Of a DNA stretch of 64,000 bases, positions 24,103 to 32,581 are shown in pieces. A program made the translations under genes and the position numbers. Source of the DNA: JAAUTY01 sp964397305 (GTDB lineage: Bacteria > Cyanobacteriota > Cyanobacteriia > Cyanobacteriales > Spirulinaceae). Location: NCBI GenBank assembly GCA_964397305.1, contig CAYNIP010000016.1, forward strand, positions 22,235 through 86,234. The letters are read 5' to 3'. Within the stretch, counting starts at the first letter, position 1. The number at the start of each line of letters is the position of its first letter. Under the pieces are notes generated by a model, which saw only the letters and a list, made by a program, of their open reading frames with translations, did no database searches and was not told the DNA's origin.

Positions 24103-26031
24103 ATGATGCGTTCAGTGGATTCGGGGCAAATTCTGGGTGGTCGTTATCGAGTTCTCCAAGTCTTGGAGCGGAGCCGCTTTGGCTCCCTGTACCTAGCGGA
24201 AGATACGGTTCAGGACGGTGCTCAGCGGGCGATCGCCGAGTTTGTGCCGCGTCTCCAGGGCAGCGGTACTTGGGAGCGGGCCGTCGAGCTGTTTGAACAG
24301 GAAGCGGCCCTGATTCGCCCCCTCGAGCACCCTCAACTGCCAACCTTTCGCGAACTCTTTTGCGGCGACGATGGCGATCGCCTCTTTTGGGTTCAGGACT
24401 ACATCCCCAGCCAGTCCCTCCGCACCCTGCTCAACGCTCGCTGGGTGCAGGGGCGGAGTTTCAGCGAGCGGGAGTGTGTCCACCTGTTGCAGCGCCTCCT
24501 GCCCGTGCTGGACTACCTCCACAGCCGGGGCCTGATCCATCGCAACCTTTCCCCCGACAGCATCCTGCTGCGCCAGGCCGACCGCCTACCGCTGTTGGCG
24601 GATCTGGGCAGTGTCAAGCAAGTGGTGCTGACCCTGGAGAGTGAAGGGGCCGACCCGCACCAGCCGTCGCCAGCCCAAGTGGGCGCGCCAGGCTATGCAC
24701 CCCCCGAGCAGCTTGAGCGCGGCCTCGTCTACACCTACAGCGATCTCTATGCGCTGGCGATGGTGGTTTTGGTGATGCTGACGGGGGAGGAACCCCACCA
24801 CCAGCGCGATCCCCAGGCTCTGATCCTCGCGTCCCAGGCCAGCGGCGACCTCCTGGCGGTGTTGGCAAAAGCCCTCGCGGCTCGTCCGAGCGATCGCTAT
24901 CAAAGCGCCAGTGAATTTCTAGCCGCACTCCAGGCCTTGCGGCTGCCCGAGGGCTCCGGATCGTCCCCCGTCCTCCCCACCCGCACTCCAGACGCTCCCC
25001 CCCGGTTGCCCCGTCGCCCCTGGCTGGTGCTGGGGCTAGCGTTTCAGGGGCTGCTCACGGTGGGCTTCATTGTCGGGGCCGGGGCCTTGGGCTGGTTGGT
25101 CGGTCGGTTTTGGTTGGTGCAGCAGTTGCCCTCGCCGGAGGTGATTCAGGTTCCTGCCTTAGAGCTATCGCCGCAGGTGGTTCCCCCTGAGTTGGCAACA
25201 ACGGCAGAGGGCCTCAGCTTTCCGCCCGCCGATGATCCAGAACCGGAGCCGTCGCCGGAGTTGCCGGAGGCGGAGCGGCTGCGGCGGCTGGAGCTGCGCG
25301 ATCGCCGCCGGGAACTGGTCATCGACTACACCATTTATCGTCAGTTGGTCAATCAGCTCTACTGGAGTCGCTACCCGGACCGCCGCGAGCAACTGCCGGG
25401 GAAAACACCAGCGGAGGCAGGGCGGCGGGCTGAGTATGACGAGGTGGCGAGCCAGCTCTTGACCCGCTTGGGGCAACTCAGCTTAGTCGCCCGGAGTGGC
25501 CTGGGGCGCTACCGGGAGGCGGAGCGGGAGCGCTGGCAGCAGGAGGCGGTAGCTCTAAACGTACCACCGCTGGCCTTCAAGGCTCTGGTAACGGCCGCGT
25601 TCCATCAGACCTTGCCCCTAGCGTCCGAAGCCCTGGGTGCAGACTGGCTGGAGCAACCCCTCGGGCAGCTTTGGAGCGCGATCGCCCTGGATACCCTCCG
25701 GCAACTCGAATCTGGGGAGGCCCGCACCTCCCTAGTATTACCAGCGGGGCAAAATACGCTCCAGCAGGAAGGAACCCTTGCACCGGGAGCCGGCCACCTC
25801 TTCGTGGCCCTGCTGGGGGAAAACCAGTGGCTGGCGCTCACGGCCTTGACCACCGCCCAGCCCCTGCAATTGGTGGTCTACGGGCCGGACGGTAAGCCGC
25901 TCAATGCTGACCCCGAACAACGCACTTGGTCGGGACAGCTCCCCCAGGCCGGGCATTATGTTATTGCCCTGATCTCGAAGTCAGCCCAACCCTTGGAGTA
26001 TCAATTTAATTTCACCGTTCGGAACCCCTAG
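24103..26031 (+). CDS. Membrane-anchored pseudokinase with C-terminal sensor-like domain
   Basis: 642 residues. Residues ~12-285 have a Ser/Thr kinase fold (GRYRVLQVLERSRFGSLYLAED, YAPPEQLERG, SDLYALAMVVLVMLTGEEP), but key residues are lost: the glycine loop is degenerate, the ATP-binding Lys strand reads AIAEF, and the catalytic loop reads HRNLSPDSILL (146-156), with Asn at 148 where the Asp is expected. DLGS (D167) replaces DFG. One membrane segment follows at ~307-335. The extracytoplasmic part (~390-640) has a helical stretch and then a beta-rich end resembling pre-peptidase C-terminal domains (GHYVIALIS). It is likely a signalling scaffold rather than an active kinase. ATG at 24103 is used; the next codon is also ATG. 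Confidence 0.85.
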   Translation: MMRSVDSGQILGGRYRVLQVLERSRFGSLYLAEDTVQDGAQRAIAEFVPRLQGSGTWERAVELFEQEAALIRPLEHPQLPTFRELFCGDDGDRLFWVQDYIPSQSLRTLLNARWVQGRSFSERECVHLLQRLLPVLDYLHSRGLIHRNLSPDSILLRQADRLPLLADLGSVKQVVLTLESEGADPHQPSPAQVGAPGYAPPEQLERGLVYTYSDLYALAMVVLVMLTGEEPHHQRDPQALILASQASGDLLAVLAKALAARPSDRYQSASEFLAALQALRLPEGSGSSPVLPTRTPDAPPRLPRRPWLVLGLAFQGLLTVGFIVGAGALGWLVGRFWLVQQLPSPEVIQVPALELSPQVVPPELATTAEGLSFPPADDPEPEPSPELPEAERLRRLELRDRRRELVIDYTIYRQLVNQLYWSRYPDRREQLPGKTPAEAGRRAEYDEVASQLLTRLGQLSLVARSGLGRYREAERERWQQEAVALNVPPLAFKALVTAAFHQTLPLASEALGADWLEQPLGQLWSAIALDTLRQLESGEARTSLVLPAGQNTLQQEGTLAPGAGHLFVALLGENQWLALTALTTAQPLQLVVYGPDGKPLNADPEQRTWSGQLPQAGHYVIALISKSAQPLEYQFNFTVRNP

Positions 26032-26120
26032 GGTTCTGCTCTGCCCCGTGCGGGCGGCGCGAAGGGCTCCCCTGCTGCCAGCTTGGGGAGGAGGGCCGCC
26101 ATGACCCCAAGAGACGGGTC

Positions 26121-26501
26121 CTAATCCTCCAGTTGTTTGGCCGAGACTTCCACCGCGTCAACATCAATGGTTCCCGGGGGGGTGAGGCGCTGGAAGCAGC
26201 CGCCGGTGACTTTGAGGGGTTCACCGCAGTTGGGGCAGCGGCATTCAGTGTTGTTGAGGCCGGTGAAGCGGTAGCCGCAACTGGGGCACTGGTCCGTGAT
26301 CAGATTGCGACGCAGCCACCAACGGAGAGCAACGGCGGCGATCGCCGGGATAGCCAGCAGCAATAAGACTACGATGGCGATGCTGTTCAGCACCCAGCCC
26401 AGCAGGCCAGCGGAACTGAGGAGGGCGATCGTCAGAATCGGCAGCACCACGCAGCCGATATTGGCCAGGGTTACGGCGAGGGGGTTGGGGGGTTGATTCA
26501 C
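26121..26501 (-). CDS. Two-TM zinc-ribbon protein
   Basis: 126 residues with two hydrophobic segments (~12-34 and ~38-62) followed by a four-cysteine ribbon, CPSCGYRF and CRCPNCGEPL. The C-terminus is acidic. I do not recognise a named family with a known role; small membrane proteins with a cytoplasmic ribbon are common in cyanobacteria. ATG at 26501. It lies downstream of the rbc operon terminator, on the same strand. Confidence 0.7.
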   Translation of the reverse strand: MNQPPNPLAVTLANIGCVVLPILTIALLSSAGLLGWVLNSIAIVVLLLLAIPAIAAVALRWWLRRNLITDQCPSCGYRFTGLNNTECRCPNCGEPLKVTGGCFQRLTPPGTIDVDAVEVSAKQLED

Positions 26502-26592
26502 GGCGGTCTCCCGAAGCGCAGCGTCGTCCTTCCCATCCTAATCTAGAGGCCTGGCGGGCTGGGACAGCCTCAGGGAATCACATCATCGAAAA

Positions 26593-26622
26593 CCGAGAGA
26601 TGCGATCACTCGCATCTCTCGG
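26593..26622 (-). terminator. Rho-independent terminator of the rbcLXS operon
   Basis: A perfect 13-bp stem, CCGAGAGATGCGA (26593-26605) with TCGCATCTCTCGG (26610-26622), around a TCAC loop. On the minus strand the stem is followed by TTTT (26589-26592). It lies 33 bp after the rbcS stop. Confidence 0.88.
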
Positions 26623-26654
26623 TCCGCTAGGCGGGGACTGGGCTCAGACCCGGC

Positions 26655-26990
26655 TTAGTAGCGGCTCATGCCAGGCTTGTAAACGATGAAGCTCACCGTT
26701 TGGCATTGCTTGATGTTGTCAAACCCCACCACGCGGATATAGGAGTTGGAGTATTCTTGACGGCATTCGCGCACTTCGTTGAGCACGTCTTGGGGCGACT
26801 GAGCATCAAACAAGGGCAGCTTCCACATCGTCCAGTGGTGATCGGTGGGCAGAGGGTTTTCCTCAAATTCCACCGCCGGGATGAACCCTTGCTCAATCAT
26901 GTACTGGATCTGCTTGGCGATCTGTTGATCCGTCAGGGGCGGCAAGTAAGACAGGGTTTCGTAGCGGCGCTCTTTAGGCAGCGTTTTCAT
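26655..26990 (-). CDS. rbcS: Ribulose bisphosphate carboxylase small chain
   Basis: 111 residues starting MKTLPKERRYETLSYLPPLT, the standard cyanobacterial RbcS N-terminus, and including DHHWTMWKLPLFDAQ and CRQEYSNSYIRVVGFDNIKQ. RbcS caps the L8 core of hexadecameric form IB Rubisco. The ATG at 26990 is chosen over an upstream codon at 27020 because AAGGAGG lies 12 nt before it and the conserved N-terminus begins there. It is the third gene of rbcL-rbcX-rbcS, 36 bp after rbcX, and is followed by an intrinsic terminator. Confidence 0.98.
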   Translation of the reverse strand: MKTLPKERRYETLSYLPPLTDQQIAKQIQYMIEQGFIPAVEFEENPLPTDHHWTMWKLPLFDAQSPQDVLNEVRECRQEYSNSYIRVVGFDNIKQCQTVSFIVYKPGMSRY

Positions 26991-27026
26991 CGTGGGAATC
27001 TTCCTCCTTGAAGGGTGCAATGGGGT

Positions 27027-27443
27027 TTAGGGATCGGGGCGGTTTTGTTCGCGATCGCCCCCCTCCGCGTCCGGTTCAACCGGCGACTCTGGGCTCGCCA
27101 CCACCCCCGTCTGAGTCAAGCGCTCCAGCACTTGGCGGCGGCGGTCCATGTTGGCGGTTTGGAGTCCAGCGCGCACTAGGTCCGGCAAGGGGTCCAACAC
27201 CGTGGCAGCTAGATGCTCTCGCACTGCGAGAATGCGGAGCACCAGTTCCTTCTGCGCCAGCATCAGACCATCTAAATAGTCTTCGCTGTCTTCGAGCTTG
27301 TGGCTGGCAGAGTACTCGCGCAGCCAGATCGCTTGGCCGGGGTTGGTCTCGCGGAGCTGATCCACGATCACCAACACAGCCTGGTAGGTCAGATAGCTTT
27401 GCAGCATCTGGGCGGTATCACGGGTGACTCGCTTGGGGTTCAT
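27027..27443 (-). CDS. rbcX: RbcX, Rubisco assembly chaperone
   Basis: 138 residues. The helical RbcX core occupies ~1-110, with RDTAQMLQSYLTYQAVLVIVDQ, LRETNPGQAIWLREYS, ESDYLDG-like EDYLDGLMLAQKELVLRI and REHLAATVLDPLPDL. The dimer binds the C-terminal peptide of newly folded RbcL and promotes L8 core assembly. The ~28-residue tail rich in Pro, Glu and Asp is variable in the family. It lies between rbcL and rbcS, the usual place. ATG at 27443. Confidence 0.95.
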   Translation of the reverse strand: MNPKRVTRDTAQMLQSYLTYQAVLVIVDQLRETNPGQAIWLREYSASHKLEDSEDYLDGLMLAQKELVLRILAVREHLAATVLDPLPDLVRAGLQTANMDRRRQVLERLTQTGVVASPESPVEPDAEGGDREQNRPDP

Positions 27444-27523
27444 GCGCGCTGGGAAAAATCAAGGGACAGGGTCCTAGACGATCAGGAAGGAAGCCCTCCT
27501 TAGCTCTAGCACCCCGTCGTGGC

Positions 27524-28942
27524 TTAGAGTGTATCCACCGTGTCAAACTCGAACTTGATTTCCTTCCAGAGTTCGCAGGCCACCTTCAGCTCAGGGCTCC
27601 AGCGGCAGGCTTCGCGGATCACGTCGTTGCCTTCGCGGGCGAGGCTGCGGCCTTCGTTACGGGCCTGAACGCACGCTTCCAGGGCCACACGGTTGGCCGT
27701 CGCCCCCGGAGCATTGCCCCAGGGGTGGCCCAACGTGCCGCCCCCGAATTGCAGGCAGGAGTCATCGCCGAAGATTTCCACCAGGGCCGGCATATGCCAG
27801 ACGTGGATACCGCCCGAAGCCACCGGCATGACGCCCGGCAGCGAGGCCCAGTCCTGGGTGAAGAAGACGCCGCGCGAGCGATCTTCCTCAATGTAGTCTT
27901 CGCGCATCAGGTCCACAAAGCCGAGGGTGACAGCGCGATCGCCTTCCAGCTTGCCCACCACCGTACCGGAGTGGAGGTGGTCACCACCAGACATCCGCAG
28001 GCACTTGGCCAGCACGCGGAAGTGCATCCCGTGGTTCTTCTGGCGGTCGATGACAGCGTGCATAGCGCGGTGAATGTGCAGCAGCAGACCGTTATCACGG
28101 CAGTACTTCGCCAGGGTGGTATTCGCCGTGAAGCCGCCCGTGATGAAGTCGTGCATCACGATCGGCGTGCCGATTTCCTTCGCGAATTCGGCGCGCTTGA
28201 GCATCTCTTCACAGGTCGGCGCGGTGACATTCAGGTAGTGACCTTTGATTTCATTGGTCTCGGCCTGAGCCTTTTCAATCGCTTCTTGTACGAACAGGAA
28301 GCGATCGCGCCAGCGCATGAAAGGCTGGGAGTTGATGTTCTCGTCGTCTTTAGTGAAGTCGAGACCCCCGCGCAGGCACTCGTAGACCGCCCGCCCGTAA
28401 TTCTTCGCCGAGAGACCCAGCTTCGGCTTGATCGTGCAGCCCAGCAGCGGCCGACCGTACTTGTTCAACTTGTCGCGCTCCACAGAGATACCGTGGGGCG
28501 GACCTTGGAAGGTTTTCAGGTAGGCGACCGGAACCCGCAGGTCTTCCAAGCGCAGGGCCCGCAGGGCTTTGAACCCAAAAACGTTCCCCACCAAGGAGGT
28601 CAGCATATTCGTGACCGAGCCTTCCTCAAACAAGTCGAGGGGGTAAGCCACGAAGCAAAAATACTGATTGTCTTCCCCAGGCACGGCTTCGATGTCATAG
28701 CAGCGACCCTTGTACCGATCCAGGTCCGTGAGGCCGTCCGTCCACACCGTCGTCCACGTCCCCGTAGACGATTCCGCTGCCACAGCCGCCCCCGCCTCTT
28801 CCGGCGGCACACCCGGCTGCGGTGTCATGCGGAAGCACGCCAGCAAGTCGGTTTCCTTGGGCGTGTAGTCGGGCATGTAATAGGTCAGGCGATAGTCCTG
28901 AACCCCAGCCTTAAACCCAGATGATGATTTCGCTTGTACCAT
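27524..28942 (-). CDS. rbcL: Ribulose bisphosphate carboxylase large chain (form IB)
   Basis: 472 residues. Catalytic landmarks are GLDFTKDDENINSQPFMRW (with the carbamylated lysine), GCTIKPKLGLSAKNYGRA, HRAMHAVIDRQKNHGMHFRV, SGGDHLHSGTVVGKLEGDR and FGGGTLGHPWGNAPGA. The C-terminal IKFEFDTVDTL is the RbcX-binding type. It fixes CO2 onto RuBP in the carboxysome. AAGGAGA lies ~12 nt before the ATG. A long upstream region carries a match to the RbcR consensus. The gene order rbcL-rbcX-rbcS directly downstream of ccmN, on the same strand, is characteristic of beta-cyanobacteria. Confidence 0.99.
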   Translation of the reverse strand: MVQAKSSSGFKAGVQDYRLTYYMPDYTPKETDLLACFRMTPQPGVPPEEAGAAVAAESSTGTWTTVWTDGLTDLDRYKGRCYDIEAVPGEDNQYFCFVAYPLDLFEEGSVTNMLTSLVGNVFGFKALRALRLEDLRVPVAYLKTFQGPPHGISVERDKLNKYGRPLLGCTIKPKLGLSAKNYGRAVYECLRGGLDFTKDDENINSQPFMRWRDRFLFVQEAIEKAQAETNEIKGHYLNVTAPTCEEMLKRAEFAKEIGTPIVMHDFITGGFTANTTLAKYCRDNGLLLHIHRAMHAVIDRQKNHGMHFRVLAKCLRMSGGDHLHSGTVVGKLEGDRAVTLGFVDLMREDYIEEDRSRGVFFTQDWASLPGVMPVASGGIHVWHMPALVEIFGDDSCLQFGGGTLGHPWGNAPGATANRVALEACVQARNEGRSLAREGNDVIREACRWSPELKVACELWKEIKFEFDTVDTL

Positions 28943-29242
28943 GTCCTCGGTTTCTCCTTGGTCAATGAGGCGTCTTGAAAGCAGTCAACGTGGTGCTGGT
29001 CGGCCATTCGCGCGGGGATACTGACGGGTCGGCGAAACCCATGCCGGCGAGGTCAGGTGACTCGCGCGCGCCGCTCGCACTCCGCAACAACTCGTTAGAT
29101 TCGCTGGAAAATGATTTCAGCCCAACTGAATGGCAAACGCTTGTTTTCACTTGGGATTAAGTCTATCACGAAGGCTACAGTTTTTAGGCAACTTTTTCGG
29201 GTACAATTCCGCTGCCATCAATCGCAATTGCTGGTCAGACTG

Positions 29243-29257
29243 ATTAACTTATTTAAT
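29243..29257. promoter_or_regulatory. Candidate RbcR (LysR-type) binding site upstream of rbcL
   Basis: ATTAA, CTTAT, TTAAT: an exact match to the RbcR consensus reported for Synechocystis, ATTA(G/A)-N5-(C/T)TAAT, as I recall it. Including the flanking G and C the palindrome arms are GATTAA and TTAATC. It lies ~300 bp upstream of the rbcL start. Confidence 0.6.
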
Positions 29258-29743
29258 CTTTATAAACAAGTGTAAATAAATGCAAATGGTATGACCTTGC
29301 TGGGCTCAAATCACCGGGGGCAACCGGCAGGGAAAGATCCCTGAGATCTAAGCAACACAAAGGTTCTGGGCTCCACAAACCCCAAAAGCGGGCCGGAAAG
29401 TTGGCTCGCCCAATTTAGGCCGACGACCTCGAGTCAAGGCTCGCAACCTTTGGCCAAGTCCCACGACCGGCCGCATCCCGGATTCGGAACTCTCTGCCTA
29501 AATTCCTCCCCTCAGGGGGTTCATCGGACGGCCAAACCCTCGGCCTTGCCCTGATGACCGTAGAGTTAAGACCGAGGCGACTTAATCACTCGCTGAGAGT
29601 TACAAATAGACACACTTATTAACATTTTTTCATCATCCTGTCAGTGCATACCCCTCTTGGGTTATTCCGGGAAATTCCCACGAATTTCCGTCATTACAGC
29701 CGACGCAAAATCAGCGTTTCACCCCGATCTGACCTAAGAGGGA

Positions 29744-29847
29744 TACAGCGGTTTTTAGCCTAGTGCAATCCAGCTAAAGCCCCTCGCCCTCTGGGAGAGG
29801 GGTTTGGGGTGAGGGCTACGTACTTTACTAGCAAGAAAAATGCTGTA
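29744..29847 (+). repeat. MITE-like repeat family D, copy 2
   Basis: Begins TACAGCGGTTTTTAGCCTAG and ends GCAAGAAAAATGCTGTA; its terminal ~13 bp are imperfect inverted repeats. It matches 1949-2047 in inverse orientation. It lies just downstream of ccmN, between the ccm and rbc transcription units. Confidence 0.65.
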
Positions 29848-29892
29848 CTTGCGCTGCAACCTCGGTATTGAATCGGCGTTGAATCGGCCTGG

Positions 29893-30474
29893 CTAGGGTT
29901 GCTCCTCGTGCCGATTCAGGGTTTGACCTTGAGGAAACAGGGTCATCAATAGCTGATTGACGTAAACCTTTCCGAAGACCGGGGCTCCTGGTTCAGACGG
30001 GGCCGCTGGGGTTGGGGCGGCCGGTGTGGGGGGCTCCGCGTCTACAGCCGCCGCCGGGGTCTCCCAGGGATCGGCGAGGTCAGCTTCGGCCTCAGAGGCC
30101 GAGGCCGGCAACACTTCAACCTGTCGGGAGGGATCGCCCAGGAGCGAGCCAGCGGGGACCACGTGCATCGCCGCCACGTCAGCATTGAAGATCGTGCTAG
30201 CGCCCCCAATACAGGCATTTGCGCCGATCTTGCTCTTGCCCACGATGAGCACCCCTGGTCCCAGACTTACCCCCGGCCCTAGCTCGATCGTGCCGGCATA
30301 GGCATTGAGGATCACGCCCATGCCGAGGCAAGCTCCGGCATGAATGATGATACGGCTGTGGGGGGCGGCCCAGAGGATGGCTCCGGGAGCGATCGCCACG
30401 CTGGGGTCAATCTCTAGGTTGCCCCCGAGCCGCACATCGAGACGGGAAGCAAGGTGCAAAGGCTGCAAGGTCAT
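29893..30474 (-). CDS. ccmN: Carboxysome assembly protein CcmN
   Basis: 193 residues. The N-terminal ~110 form a left-handed beta helix (IDPSVAIAPGAILWA, IELGPGVSLGPGVLIVGKSKIGANACIGG); a Pro/Ala-rich linker (~120-160) follows; and the C-terminus carries the amphipathic encapsulation peptide VFGKVYVNQLLMTLFP, which binds the CcmK2 shell. CcmN bridges CcmM and the shell. The ATG at 30474 is preferred to a TTG at 30489 because MTLQPLHLASR fits the family start. It lies 26 bp after ccmM, last in the operon. Confidence 0.95.
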   Translation of the reverse strand: MTLQPLHLASRLDVRLGGNLEIDPSVAIAPGAILWAAPHSRIIIHAGACLGMGVILNAYAGTIELGPGVSLGPGVLIVGKSKIGANACIGGASTIFNADVAAMHVVPAGSLLGDPSRQVEVLPASASEAEADLADPWETPAAAVDAEPPTPAAPTPAAPSEPGAPVFGKVYVNQLLMTLFPQGQTLNRHEEQP

Positions 30475-30500
30475 GGGCCGAGCCAACAAGGGTGGGGATG

Positions 30501-32519
30501 CTAGGGGCGCTGAATGACCGTTTCGAGGACGCGACGCTTGGCCTTGGGGTCTACCCCGATCAAGCGCACATATTCCCCTTGGTGTTCCTGCAAACAGGCC
30601 TCCAGATGGGCCAGGACATCAGCCTCCCGGGAGGAGTCGCAGGTTTCGCAGACCAGCCAAGACTTGGTGCGGTAGCGGCGAGCATCGGCGTGTTCGGTGC
30701 CAATCTTGAAGCCTTGGGCCAGGAGCGATCGCACCTGCTGCACCACCTCGTGATCCAAGCCCAGGGACCCCTGGGGTGTAGCCGTGTAGCTGGCCGGGGC
30801 GGGATGGGCCGCGACCGACGTAGCTTGGCCGTTGGTGCTCGGCCCCCCGCCGTTCGGTCGCTGGATAATCGTCTCCACCACCCGACGCTTGGCCTGGGGG
30901 TCAATGCCGATCAGGCGCACATACTCCCCCGCGTGCTCGGTCAGGCAGTTTTGCAACTCGGCTAGGACGGCCGTTTCGCTGCGGCTCTCGATGGTCGGGC
31001 AGACCAGCCAAGATTTGGTGCGATAGCGGCGGGCATCGGCGTGTTCAGTGCCAATCTTGAAGCCTTGGGCCAGGAGCGATCGCACCTGTTGGGCCAGGTC
31101 CTGCTCCAGACCCGCGCTCCGGAAACCGCTGGGCGAGGCCGTCGGAGCCGGGGCCACACTAGGGCCGCTGCTCTGGGACTGGACCGGCTGCGAACCGTCC
31201 GGCCGCTGGATGATCCATTCCAGAACCCGGCGCTTTGCTTGGGGGTCAACGCCAATCAAGCGGACATATTCGCCTCGGTGTTCCGTCAGACAGTTCTGCA
31301 ACTCGGCCAATACCTGGGCTTCGTTACGGCTGTTGATCATCGGGCAGACTAGCCAAGACTGGGTGCGATAGCGGCGGGCGTCTGCGTGCTCGCTGCCAAT
31401 TTTGCAGCCCTGGGCCAGGAGCGATCGCACTTGCTGCACCACCTCGGGGCTGAGGCCATTGCTGGAACTGGCCCTAGAGCCAGTCGCTGGCGCAGGACCC
31501 TTGCCATTGCCGCTGGCCTGGTAAGAACTGGGGGCTACAGGGGTGCTTTGGGGTTGCACGGGCTGCGAGCCGTCCGGGCGTTGGATGATCAGCTCGAGGA
31601 CCCGACGTTTTGCCACGGGGTCAATGCCAATCAAACGCACATATTCTCCCGTATAGTCCGCGAGGCTGGCTTCGAGATTGGCGAGGGCGAGTTCAGGACG
31701 GGACCCCTCAAGGGTTCCACCGACCAGCCACGAGCCCGTGCGGTAACGGCGCTTGTCCGCGTGTTCGAGGCCGACTTTGTATCCTTGGCGCAGGAGCGAT
31801 CGCACCTGGGCCGTCAAATCTGTCGTCAATTGCATAGGGCTTAACTCTGGTTCGTAACCGTCTCCAACGGGACTGGGCATGGGCTCCCCGGGCTGCACCC
31901 CTTCGCGGATCGGCAGCAGACAGGCTGGGTCTTCCGCACAGCGGTAGCCAGCCCGGAGGGCTTCGTTGATCTGCACGACATGGTGAGCGAAAACCCGATC
32001 GGCCTCCTGGACATCCGGCAGACGATCGGCCTGGTATTGGCTCACCACCATCGCCCCCGAGGGCACATATTTCCCTGGGGGAATCTCGACATCTTGAATC
32101 AGGGCGTGCATCATCACAATGCAGCCATTGCCCACCCGGGCATTGAACACTGTCGAGCGGAAGCCGATGAAACAGTCGTCGCCCACGAAGGCCGGGCCGT
32201 GGATCAGGGCCATATGGGTGATGCAGCTATGGCGACCGATCCAGACCGAATAGCTGCCACCATCGTCACCAATCACCCGCCCCTGTTCGAGGCCGTGGAT
32301 CACCACCCCGTCCTGGATATTGGTGTGATCACCAATATGGAATGGGAGTCCCTCATCAGCTCGAATGGAGGTTCCCGGGGCAATCAACACATTACGACCG
32401 ATGCGTACATCACCAATCAGATTGGAGAACGAATGCACATAAGCAGTGTCGTCAACCTGAGGCTCAGCTAAATTCTTTGACCACGGCGTCGGGGGGGCCG
32501 CGCGTCTGCGAACTACCAT
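30501..32519 (-). CDS. ccmM: Carboxysome scaffold CcmM with four Rubisco small-subunit-like domains
   Basis: 672 residues. An N-terminal gamma-carbonic-anhydrase domain (~20-200: HSFSNLIGDVRIGRNVLIAPG, HSCITHMALIHGP) is followed by four SSUL modules, each with the pattern VRSLL.QG.K.G.EHAD.RRYRT.SWLV, joined by Ser/Pro/Ala linkers. SSUL1 lacks cysteines (QGYKVG, SWLVGG), SSUL2 has two (QGCKIG, SWLVCP), and SSUL3 and SSUL4 have one each in this region. Full-length M58-type protein links the shell to Rubisco; a short form made from an internal start condenses Rubisco. A GGGAG sequence precedes the ATG at 32519, 62 bp after ccmL. Confidence 0.97.
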   Translation of the reverse strand: MVVRRRAAPPTPWSKNLAEPQVDDTAYVHSFSNLIGDVRIGRNVLIAPGTSIRADEGLPFHIGDHTNIQDGVVIHGLEQGRVIGDDGGSYSVWIGRHSCITHMALIHGPAFVGDDCFIGFRSTVFNARVGNGCIVMMHALIQDVEIPPGKYVPSGAMVVSQYQADRLPDVQEADRVFAHHVVQINEALRAGYRCAEDPACLLPIREGVQPGEPMPSPVGDGYEPELSPMQLTTDLTAQVRSLLRQGYKVGLEHADKRRYRTGSWLVGGTLEGSRPELALANLEASLADYTGEYVRLIGIDPVAKRRVLELIIQRPDGSQPVQPQSTPVAPSSYQASGNGKGPAPATGSRASSSNGLSPEVVQQVRSLLAQGCKIGSEHADARRYRTQSWLVCPMINSRNEAQVLAELQNCLTEHRGEYVRLIGVDPQAKRRVLEWIIQRPDGSQPVQSQSSGPSVAPAPTASPSGFRSAGLEQDLAQQVRSLLAQGFKIGTEHADARRYRTKSWLVCPTIESRSETAVLAELQNCLTEHAGEYVRLIGIDPQAKRRVVETIIQRPNGGGPSTNGQATSVAAHPAPASYTATPQGSLGLDHEVVQQVRSLLAQGFKIGTEHADARRYRTKSWLVCETCDSSREADVLAHLEACLQEHQGEYVRLIGVDPKAKRRVLETVIQRP
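31878..31889 (-). promoter_or_regulatory. Possible internal translation start for short CcmM (M35-like)
   Basis: An in-frame ATG at 31880 (Met214) is preceded by GGGGAG three bases upstream, just after the carbonic-anhydrase domain and before SSUL1. The short form in other beta-cyanobacteria starts at about the same residue. A second candidate is Met229 (31835). The tight spacing makes this uncertain. Confidence 0.5.
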
Positions 32520-32581
32520 GACTCAATCTCTCCCAACGTAGACCGCTAGCTCTCAGGGTTGGCCCTGAGCCCTAGCGGTGC

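Larger units (their letters stand above)
28943..29892. other. Long rbcL upstream region
   Basis: 950 bp without a gene. It contains AT-rich DNA at ~29190-29290 and ~29580-29640, an RbcR-type palindrome at 29243-29257, and MITE D copy 2 at 29744-29847. On the minus strand, TTGCAT and TATAAA near 29265-29288 could be promoter boxes but the 15-bp spacing is short; no single promoter can be fixed by eye. Confidence 0.5.

Noticed and set aside
27725..28924. 399-codon plus-strand frame opposite rbcL
   Set aside because: Antisense shadow of a highly conserved gene.
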